This document shows, piece after piece, positions 8,809 to 19,000 of a DNA stretch of 64,000 nt. The notes below the pieces were generated by a model, which was given only the letters and a program-made list of their open reading frames with translations, was not told where the DNA came from and searched no databases. The stretch comes from Edaphochlamys debaryana (lineage: Eukaryota > Chlorophyta > Chlorophyceae > Chlamydomonadales), in NCBI GenBank assembly GCA_016858145.1, contig JAEHOE010000079.1:310001-374000 (forward strand). The letters run 5' to 3'. Made by a program: the position numbers and the translations under genes. How positions within the stretch are numbered: position 1 is the first letter of the stretch; each line of letters starts with the position of its first letter.

Positions 8809-11800
8809 TCACCTCCGGCCCGCCGGGTGGCCTGGATTGGACCTCCGGGGGGACTCCACGTCGTCCTCGGCCTCAGCCGTCCCCTGGGCCGGCTGCTGCT
8901 GGCTGCCCGCATGGTGCTGGGCGTGTCGCAGCACCCGCAAGCTCCACCGGTGCAGGCCATGGCGGCCGCCGGCTGCGGGCTCGTCTGCAGAGGGCGCAGT
9001 AATGCGACATGGAGCAAGGCACTGATGAGCAAGAATCCCCCAGTATGTAGATAGCATAACACGGCTTGCTTCTTGTGCGTGCCTCATCAACGAACCCTTG
9101 ACCCTAAACCCCAGCGTGGGGAACCGAGGAGCATCACCGAATGAAGGCGCCCCCGCCCCTGCCCAGCCACGCACCCGTGTCAAGCTGAATCGTGATGGAC
9201 GGCTCTCCGTCATCAGGAGTCCCCGATTGTCCGGTGGGCCACATTATTCCACCCGCAGGAGTCGACCCTCGCTTCCGGTGGGGCCGACCCGCAACCGCAT
9301 CCAGCGGGATCGAGATCGACTGCGGCATCCCTCCATCCGCATCCATCTGGATCGAGACCGACGGCACCTGCTCTTCTGGATCCAGCTGGATCGAGACGGA
9401 GGGCTGCTCGGTATCCAGCCCAGATCTCTCGGAACCGGGCATGAACAGGCCCGCATCGATGTCCGGCTTGAGCCTGAGCTGACGCCGCCGCCGCTGCTGC
9501 ATTACAAATACCGCAACCAGAACTGATGACAAGAGGGCGGCACAGACCCCGCCCACGATAGCGCCGATGAAGGCCGCCGCCGATCCGTTCGAAGACGAGC
9601 CGCCGCCGCCGCCGCCGCCACCGCCGTTGCCGGCGGGTGGAAGCGGGGCGGCCGTGCTGCTGCTGTCGCTGCCGTCGCCGAGGGGAGCCGCGGCCCCGCC
9701 TGCCGATGCGTCGCCGCTACCGGAGCCGTTGCTGCTGCCGTCACGAGGGGCGTTTGTGGCTGGGGAGGGGCTGTTGGTGACGGAGCCGGGCGCCGCAGCG
9801 GCAGCGGGGGAGGCCTCGGCGGCGGCGGGGCTCTGGGCCTGCGGGCCGGGCTGCTCCGCCTGGACGACCGGCTCGTCCTCGGCGGGGATGGCCCCGGTGG
9901 CGGCAGGGCATCCCGCCATCACGTCTGCGCGCGGACGCGGAGGGCCGCCGCAAGCAGCCAGCAGGGGACAGGGAGCAGCGACTCAGGTGGCTGGGAGCGA
10001 CAAATAGCAAGCGCAGGCAGGAGCGTTGCGGGCCCGGGGGACCGTACAGCGCCCTACGCCCCACGGCAGTCCTGGGATGTCCCGCCAGGACTGACCACAT
10101 CAACTCCCCGCTACGCTGGTGCAGCAGCCCACTCACCTAGCACGATCGGTGCGTCATCGGGCGACTGCCACGAGCTGCCGAGCGCTGAGGGTGCGTCTGA
10201 CGGCAGGGCGCTCGTGATGGTGACGTCGGAGCCGCTCCAGCCCAGGTGCTGCATGGCTGACAGGTGCACCGTGTCGTCCGTGAACCAGGAAACCTGTGGA
10301 TTTGGGTTGGAGGCATGGCAAGACACAGGGCATGGGATGTTAGCACAAGAAGGAGTGCGGGTTCCTTAAGCCCCGTCCCCCGGGCGCCCGGAGCTGTTCG
10401 TGCCGTCAGACCCACGCACCTTACTTGCCACGGACCGCGTCTCCCGTGAAACCCATGACACGCACGCACGGTAGCACGAGCCAACAAGAAACTTCTGGCC
10501 CCACCCACCGTGCTCTGGACCGCGAACCACACCAGAGAGGAGAAGGCGCAGTCCTTCCAGCGCCCCGCGTCGCCGCTCGCCACCACGGCCGCGGCGGCCG
10601 CGGGGGAGGCGGCGGGGTCCTCCAGTCCCGCCAGCAGCACGCGCCGCCGCCCCGAGCCGGCCGCCGACCGCAGCTGCCGTGTTGCGGACGCCATCATGGC
10701 CTGCCGCCGGCTGCTCGTGTAGCCGCCTGGCAGCCGCCCCGCGAGGCCCAGCATGTGCAGGAGAAGGTCCACCTCCGCCTGCAGGTGTGAGAGGTGGGGC
10801 CGCAGGTTTACCCGTAAAGCATGCCCTTGCAGCCCATGGACCTCATGCAGCAAGCACGCGCGCACATAGCCCAAGAAGCGCAGCACGCAGCGCGACGCAC
10901 GCACCTGCGATACCACGAGGGTGACGTTCTTGAGCTGCAGCGGGAGCGAGGGAGTGGCGTCGCCGCGCAGGAGCTCCAGGCTCGACCTTCGCACGCACCC
11001 AAGGCAGCAGAGAGCGGTGAGGTATACGAGGCCACGAGCGAGGAGAGGTTCAAACATGCGTTGAGGCAAGCGAGCACATGCAGCCAGGCAGGCCCTGCCG
11101 TACCGGTACGACAGCGGCCAAGCCATGCCCATGCGCGCATGCCCACACACCTGCTGAAGTTGAACATCCAGAGGCAGGGCCAGGGAGTGGTTGGCCAGGG
11201 GGTGGTCGGGTGACGACGGTTCGGCTTCCGTGGCCGCCGGCGCCTCCACCGCAGAGGGGCCCATGTTGTGGAGGATGAGGCCTGACGAAGGGGCGGCGGG
11301 AATGAAAGGGTAGGTTGATCATTGAGCCGAGGAGGTTTGCGGGTGGCTTTCAAGCAGGACGATGTGGTCCCATGTGGCGTGGATGCAGCAGTCGAGATGC
11401 TGGTCCTTGCGCTTACCCTCGAGCGTCAGGCGGCTGGTGGAGGGGATGTGGATGCTCCCTGATCCCTCCTGCGTACGGCAAGCGCGTCGGGAAGATGGTT
11501 CGAAGATGAGCCATGAGCCCATAGCATGCAAAGGCGCCACGCACATGCCAGCCTGTAGCTGGCGGCACCCGCCCATTCCCAAACCACGCGAGCAAGGCCC
11601 CGCCGCCTCTATCCGGCCCCCAGAGCTGCTGATGACTCACCATGGCGTCCCAGGCCACCCGGCGGCGCGTCTGCGCCGCGGGCGGCGCCACCAGGCTGCA
11701 GCTGGCCCCCTCCGGCAGCTCCACCACCGCCGCCGCCTGCTGGGCCGACGCCAGGCTGCCGCTCACAAGTAGCACCGCCTCACGCTGCGCCCCGGAACCC

Positions 11801-14800
11801 GCCTCTGCCGCCTCTGCCGCCGCCTGCTGCGAGGGCGCGGACCGCTGCGCCTCGAGCGCTGCGCTGGCAGGGGTGTCACGGTCGAACGCGAGGGCGCCGC
11901 GTGCCGACGGGACCATCATGATCCCCGTCTGCCCATCGGTTCGGGAGCAGGACGCCAGCTGGGCGACGGGGTCGGCGACTGCGCACGAACGGGCCACTGG
12001 GGTCGCACGAACCCGCCGGGGGACGGGGTCAATCAGAGCCAGCAGTGGTCACGGTGTGAGGGCTTGCCCACGACGGCGTGATCTTGCCGTACAGTGTTCA
12101 TATGTGACGGGGTTCGTGCGTGACAGAACGGCGCGTGTGAATAGGGGGGAGCTCACATGCGCACCGGGGTTCGTGCGGGGGATTCGGGCGAACCCTGTTC
12201 ACACGCGCCGTTCTGGCACGCCCGAACCCCGACAGAGGAACCCCCGCCGTCAGGACTGAATAAGCTTAAGACCGTTCACTGGATGGCCTCCGTCTGCTCC
12301 TGCAACACTTCTTCAGCTCTTCTGCGGTAGTCACGCCTCGCCCGGCGCAGAGCCTGAAATCGCCTCTGATATAATCTTTGTGTATCAAGGACAGCTACCG
12401 ACATCTGTAGCGACTTCTGAACAAGCGCAAAGGCCAGGTCGGCGTTGATGCGGCTTGGCGTGTGACGACCTGAGCTCTAACATTGCCCAAGAGCAACCAT
12501 TGATAGCTCATAAGTGTAAAGCTGCTTATGGTTAGGAGCTTAAGCCGAAAAGGTCGGCGCGGTCAAGTCGCGAGTGGTTGCTGGTGCAATTTGGGCGCGA
12601 TCTGGTCTACGATGGGTCCGAAGGCTATGGGAGAAGTCGGCGCCTTCAGGGATGCAGCGTGGAGTACGCTTGGCGACGAACCCCGCACGAAACCCGGCGC
12701 GAGCCCAGGTCGCGTGCGGGGTCCCGTCACCCGTCACATGTGAACACCCCCTAACCCCCCGTTCATCTAGCTGCACGTACGGCACCCATGCACGCACCTG
12801 TCATCATGCTGAGGTCCCCCAGAGGCGGCGGCCCCGGCGGGTTGCCGCCATCCGCGCCACCGCCAGCCAGCGGCCACGCCGCACCCACGGCCGCCACCGC
12901 TGCCGACACGGCTCCCGCCGCCGCCCGGGTGCCGTACAACGTGTACGGCATGATGGTCGAGCTGACCAGCCTGACGCGCGGCACGCTCAGCACGCCCGAG
13001 TCCGCCAGGAGCTGGACGCCGACTGCCTCTGGCGCGCCCGACCCCAGGGCTTGGCTGCCCTGCGGGCGCAAGCTGCGTGCGCAGGTAGGTGGCAAGGGGC
13101 AACCCAACGCGTCATGAGGCCAAGGGGGACCCGCTGGCGAGGGTCTGACAGGGGAGGACGCACGAGAGGCCCCAACCAGCCCCAATGCTGTCCTTGCTGT
13201 GCCTTGTGCCCCGAGATTTCCCGCGTCGCCTGTGCCGCCCCGCCTCACCTCCAAGAGCTGGGCAGCACGCCTTCCGCACCCGAAGCCGCTCGGCCCCACC
13301 AGGCAGCCTCCGCGTCTGGCACGACCAGGGCGCAGCGGGTGCACGTGGTCCGCGGCTCCAGCAGCAGACCCGTCACGTCCACGGCCTCAGGGGCCTCGTC
13401 ACCCCAGCGGAGCCTGGTACGTCCATAAGCCGACAGAAATAGCAGGGGCGGCTGGTTCAGTGTCGGCTGTCGCGTGGTCGTCCCGTGACCGCTATCCGCC
13501 CGGTTCTTACTAGGGTGGCCAAACCGAAAGCCCTGGCATTTGTAGCACCAGCCAGCGGAACCCACCAGTCCTGCTTGACCGAGTGCAGAAACGCCGCCAC
13601 CAGCTGCTCCTGGCGGCTGATGCTGGCGGGGTACGGCAGGCCGAGCAGCGTTACGTCGTACAGGTACAGCCGAGCGCCGCGGGACGAAACGGAGATGGCA
13701 GCCTCCACGCCGCCGAAGTCGATCTGCGTACGGCAGGGTTGCGGATACGGCGGGGGATGCATGACGACACGGCCGCCCCCTTGCCTTGCGTCTTGCCAGC
13801 CATGCACACTCTGCTAGACCCCACGCGGCCCTTTGGCTCTTCCCGCTCGATCCCCAGCCCCTTGGCTCGTTCGACCCCAAAACCTCCCTCCCCCAATCCA
13901 ATGCAGCCATTGCTGTCTCCTGCCTACCCTCGTCTCCTCCGCCTGGCTGCCGTACAAAGCCAGCTGGCAGCCGCCTGGCACCACCAGCCGACTCCAGGAG
14001 GCCGCGTCGATGCTGACGTGCCCTGCTAGGGACAGCAGCAGCGTTAACCTCGTGCTCGTGCTGTTGGTTGGCAGCAGGGCGGCCGCCACCTCCTGAAGCT
14101 CTTGCGCTGACCCCACAACAGCTGCAGCGCAGTCCGCAGCGGGATCTGTCAGTCCCTCGGCATTCGAAGCATCGTCATCCTCCAAGGCATCGGCCTCGAA
14201 GTCTGACGTGCTCTGGAGCGAAGCAACGTCCACATCCGCAGGGTCCAGACACGTGACGGCCACGCCAGCTAACGTGACATGTACGGCCGGGCTCGTCCCA
14301 GCCAGTACGACATTGCCGGCGTCGTACTGGACGAGCACGTCGCTGGCACTGATGCCGCGGCGTGCCAGGGCAGGCCGCACGCCGTACGGCGGGCACAGCG
14401 CGCACGGGAGGTACGCGAGCTCCCTGGGAGGGGAGGAAGCGCGCGCACACGGGGGAACGTGAGGCATGGAGCTAAGCTGTAAGTGCCGACCCGCCGGATC
14501 CACCCCTACCTGACAGCGGGTGCCCCTGCCCCCCAAGGCCCCAACCGGCCCGCACTCACTCGCAGGCGGGGACCTGGAGAACGACTCCTCTGAGCACAAC
14601 GCGCGGCGCGGGAAGGCCCGTGGAGGAGGCAGTGTGGAGGGCCGCAGCAAAGATGCGCTCGAGGGGACCGCGAGTGCTCCGACTGCTAGGGGCCTCGGGC
14701 AGCAGCAAGGTAAGGTTCTGCAGGACAAGCTCCGCCCCTGTGATGGGTCAAGTTGGGTTGTTGGGTTGGGGTTCAGCACAATCAGCAGCAGTTGTTGGAC

Positions 14801-15594
14801 ACACGCAGGTGTCATGTCGCCTGCTTTACTTTGGTTGAGCGGTATAGTCGGAAGGTGAGGCGAATGAAGGCGCCCCCGCGCTCTCCCCGACACGCAGGCC
14901 CCTGCTGCACGTGCGAATGTCGCGTCGGTCCCGTCGGATGCCTCCGAGCGACATGTCTGGTTCCCAAGTCCCCCCAGAGCTATAGACGACTATATGGGCT
15001 CTCTTGATGCTCTGCCGAGTGCGTTCGCGGTCACTGGCTTGCGTCTCCAGTGGCGGCACTCCGGACACCGGACGAAACCGAGCGGCGTGCGCAAGGATGC
15101 CATTGCCCCCCCAGCCACCTGGGTGTAACTCGAACACTCCGTTGCCAGTGTTGAAGGCACGAAGGTCAATGCGAACGTCAGGCGTTGCGGAGCTGCCTCC
15201 CGACAGCTTGAAGACAGTGGCTGCTGCTAATGGGGCGCCAAGGGCTTGGAGGGCAAGCGGCTCCGGCTTTGTAACTGACCTGTAGAGCGGCCGTAAACCA
15301 GCAGAGGGCGGCCGTCAGGTCGGCGGGGAAGCTCTTCAGCTTAATAAGGTGTGCGGGAATGGCAGGACAGTTTAGAGCCGAGAGGCCTTACCATGTTCCT
15401 TGCGCCAGATGAGCGCCTTCAGACGCAACGGTCCTCATCAGCTCCTCAAGGGTGTCGACGTTGACCATTCGCGTTGCGTCGGGCGACGGGACGGTGGCAT
15501 GCACGCCGTCGCCAGGCTCCTGCTGCCCAATTTGTGCGCCGCTGAGGTGCCCTAGCAGCGCCAGTGCTGCCAGCACCAACCATCCTCTGAGCAT
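8809..15594 (-). CDS. Predicted type I membrane protein with large beta-strand-rich ectodomain; no family recognised
   Basis: Fifteen exons read leftwards: 15392-15594, 15119-15279, 14560-14737, 13928-14423, 13566-13723, 13249-13413, 12798-13072, 11641-11978, 11417-11468, 11151-11281, 10905-10934, 10509-10778, 10137-10293, 9175-9924 and 8809-8984. They sum to 3540 bp (1179 residues, TGA stop) with every phase matching. The protein starts with a signal peptide (MLRGWLVLAALALLGHLSGA). The ectodomain repeats short hydrophobic strands ending in Cys, Asn or Gly turns (VLQNLTLLLP, VVLRGVVLQVPAC, LTLEGLILHNM, LKNVTLVVSQ). This pattern is typical of right-handed parallel beta-helices and is inferred, not proven. 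After a Ser/Gly/Pro stalk comes one transmembrane helix (about residues 988-1012, AAFIGAIVGGVCAALLSS onwards), an RRRR stop-transfer signal and a tail of about 167 residues. Exon 11 could be longer at its 5' side (weaker acceptor upstream), and exon 4 could end 12 bp earlier at a GC donor. Confidence 0.78.
12095..12746. mobile_element. Putative MITE-like element with 16-bp terminal inverted repeats, inside an intron
   Basis: The left end TGTTCATATGTGACGG (12095-12110) matches the reverse complement of the right end (12731-12746) at 15 of 16 positions. The 652-bp segment lies wholly inside the 819-bp intron between 11979 and 12797 of the type I membrane protein gene. It encodes no recognisable transposase. 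Inside it, GGTTCGTGCG-like motifs recur in both orientations and there is a second, perfect 18-bp inverted repeat. No target-site duplication was visible, so this is a candidate only. Confidence 0.42.
12124..12215. repeat. Perfect 18-bp inverted repeat (hairpin potential)
   Basis: Arms at 12124-12141 and 12198-12215 are exact reverse complements (CAGAACGGCGCGTGTGAA and its complement), separated by 56 bp. It lies in the left part of the putative MITE. Confidence 0.85.
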
Positions 15595-16083
15595 CGGCGT
15601 GTGCCGCCCAGCGCCCGCAGGCTGTAATGACCTAGGGGCGCTCGCGGCTTCCGTCGCAGTTACTCGCCGGTCAAATCGGGCAATGGCGGTCCCTATATAT
15701 CTGTATGGTCTTAAGGAGTTCTCTTGACATTATTGGGCTCAGAAAAGGTAAGGAAACTAGGCGGACGAAGCGTCTGGGGGACAAATGTACTTCGGGTTGA
15801 AGTGCGTCACTCCGTTTCAGGCAAGTATTTTTGGCGGTGGTGTGTGCCTTCTGGTCATGTGTCTTACCGAGGGAGCAGATGTTTGGCGACTTGTGGGCGC
15901 GCTGCGCCGGCCGGCGTGCTGACGTGCAATACGCAGGGTTTCGCTCGCAAGGCCCAGCCGTGCTGCGGGCAACCACCTTTATTACTCCATAGTACACAGC
16001 TATAGACGCGACAGTACTGACGCTCTGGCCCAGAAAAGGGCCGACCATTGGTCAACTTGACTTGACCTTATGGAGGGCCAGAG
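15595..16083. promoter_or_regulatory. Divergent promoter shared by the type I membrane protein gene and the giant HRGP gene
   Basis: This is 489 bp between the two start codons (15594 minus, 16084 plus). A TATA-like TATATAT at 15694-15700 sits about 100 bp upstream of the minus ATG and suits that gene. No comparable box is obvious close to the plus ATG. Both products enter the secretory pathway, so shared control is plausible but not shown. Confidence 0.5.
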
Positions 16084-19000
16084 ATGAGGTGTTTCTGTGT
16101 GGACTGCCTGAGCGGACGGAGCGTTTCGTCATGCCGAGGTCGCTTGGAAGCGAGCCCACACGCTTTGCCACTGCTCATCCTTCTTTGCTTCACAGCGGGC
16201 GCCCTCGGACAAACGCTTACCACAGTGTATGGCAAGGGCACAGGTGAGTTGCTACTGCTGCGCGCTGTCAAAACGTCAGAGCACGCTCGACCAGGCGGGG
16301 CTGTTCGAAGAGCCAACTTGTGGGGTCATAACCGGAATTTAACATAGCGGTTAGTACGCCTGGAGGGTTCCGTCCGACACACGCCCAAGGTTAAGACGCA
16401 GCCCCGACCGTGCGTGGTCTCGGCATTGTCGGCAACCTTCCCCCCGGCGAGCCTCCCGCAGCGGATACTGATAACACTAGCTTCCGGTCCACATGCCCTC
16501 ACCCGCCTTGCAGCCAACACGACCGCTTACTCGGGGAATGCCCTCAACTGCAATGGCAACCTCACGGGGCCCCCCGACTACACCACGACTTGCGACTCCA
16601 GCAACCCCTCTGCTACGCACCTGAAGCAGGCCTGGTGCACCAAGAAAGTGAGCTGACTGCGGACTGTACGTGCATTCTAGCCTGGAAGACGGGCAATCAA
16701 TGGAGTAGACGGAGGCCACCCACGGCACCCAGGCGTGTCCCCGCCCACCTGCGTTTGAGCTGTGGACCCCCTGCCCTCACCCCCCTAGGGCGTCGGCAAC
16801 TGGTCAGTGACGGTTGCCTTCACGTCTCCTCTCTGGGCAACCCAGATCGGTATCTTTGCGGTCGACTGTAACACCGGATGGCTTCCAGGTGATTGCAGCA
16901 GGGTTGTGATAGCGTTAGCCTCAGGGGAAGGAGGCTAGAGCCAGGGCCACAGCAGGTACCCATTGCCGGAGGGTAGGGGTCGGCAGGATGAGGCTGTGGG
17001 CGTGGCAGGCCGAGCCGTCCGCACACGGGCCCTGAAACCGCCCCGGGTCCCCGTGACAGGCACCAACACACGCCTGCTCTTGGCCAACGGCTCCACTGTG
17101 ACGATCACGTGCCCAACCGACGCAACGGCCACTGTCACCAAGACGTACTGGTGAGTCATCATCATCATCATCATCACCAGCCGTCCGTACCGGCTAATCG
17201 TGATCATGACCTGTCATTTGGAACCACCAGCACTGCTCACCTGCGTCGCCCTTTCCTGGCCTGCAGGTATAACTGCACGGTCCCCAGCACCCCACAGCTG
17301 CAGGTCTCAGCCATGACGTTCACAGTAGCGGGGGTCAACACAGAGCACGTGATCGATGCCGTACGGCTGATCGGCTACACGACAGCATTCTCACCGCCTC
17401 CGCCACCTAGCCCCACGCCCCCGAGTCCTTTCCCGCCCTTTCCTCCGCCTAAGCCGCCATCACCACCCCTACCGCCCTTGCCTCCGGCTCCTCCGGGAGG
17501 GTACTCACCGCCGCCACCACCTTCACCGCCATCCCCAAACCCCCGTCGCCCAGCCCGCCAGCCCCACCCCCGCCGTCCCCATCACCTCCGGTCCCCTCGC
17601 CGCCAAGCCCAGCTCCATCCCCTCCCTTGCCCCCAAGTCCCCCACCAGACCCCCCAACAGCACCAGACCCCCCGACTGCCCCCAACACGCCCCCACCTAC
17701 TCCGCCATCCCCTCCTCCCCTTCCACCAAGTCCCTTTCCTCCGAGTCCTCCGCCGCCGAGTCCCGGCCCTCCCAGTCCGCTGCCGCCGAGCCCACCGCCC
17801 AGCCCTGTCCCGCCCAGCCCTGTCCCGCCAAGCCCGCCGCCGCCGAGCCCCGACCCTCCCAGTCCGCTCCCGCCGAGCCCACCGCCCAGCCCGGTACCGC
17901 CCAGCCCGCCTCCGCCGAGCCCCGACCCCCCCAGCCCGCTGCCGCCGAGCCCGCCGCCCAGCCCGGTACCGCCGAGCCCGCCTCCGCCGAGCCCCGAGCC
18001 CCCGAGCCCGCGGCCGCCGAGCCCGCCGCCCAGCCCGGTACCGCCGAGCCCGCCGCCGCCGAGCCCCGAGCCCCCCAGTCCGCTCCCGCCGAGCCCACCG
18101 CCCAGCCCGGTACCGCCCAGCCCGCCGCCGCCGAGCCCCGAGCCCCCGAGCCCACCGCCCAGCCCTGTCCCGCCCAGCCCTGTCCCGCCAAGCCCGCCGC
18201 CGCCGAGCCCCGACCCTCCCAGTCCGCTCCCGCCGAGCCCACCGCCCAGCCCGGTACCGCCCAGCCCGCCGCCGCCGAGCCCCGACCCCCCCAGCCCGCT
18301 GCCGCCGAGCCCGCCGCCCAGCCCGGTACCGCCGAGCCCGCCTCCGCCGAGCCCCGAGCCCCCGAGCCCGCGGCCGCCGAGCCCGCCGCCAAGCCCTGTC
18401 CCGCCCAGCCCGCCCCCGCCGAGCCCCGAGCCCCCCAGTCCGCTCCCGCCGAGCCCGCCGCCCAGCCCTGTCCCGCCGAGCCCGCCTCCGCCGAGCCCCG
18501 AGCCCCCGAGCCCGCTTCCGCCGACCCCGCCGCCGAGCCCCGTCCCTCCCAGCCCACCTCCTCCGAGCCCTTTCCCTCCAAGTCCGCTCCCGCCGAGCCC
18601 GCCGCCCAGCCCGGTACCCCCCAGCCCGCCTCCACCAAGCCCCGAGCCCCCCAGCCCGCTGCCGCCGAGCCCACCGCCAAGCCCTGTCCCGCCCAACCCA
18701 CCTCCGCCGAGCCCCGAGCCCCCCAGCCCGCTTCCGCCGAGCCCACCGCCCAGCCCGGTACCGCCCAGCCCGCCTCCGCCGAGCCCTGAGCCCCCCAGCC
18801 CGCTGCCGCCAAGCCCACCGCCAAGCCCGGTACCGCCCAGCCCGCCTCCGCCGAGCCCCGAGCCCCCGAGCCCGCGGCCGCCGAGCCCGCCGCCAAGCCC
18901 CGTCCCACCAAGCCCACCTCCGCCGAGCCCCGAGCCCCCCAGCCCGCTGCCGCCAAGCCCACCGCCAAGCCCCGTCCCTCCGAGCCCACCTCCGCCAAGC

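Noticed and set aside
17158..17178. Run of His codons ([23 protein letters not shown]) read across an intron
   Set aside because: The (ATC)n microsatellite lies just after a clear donor (TACTG|GTGAGT) and is intronic.
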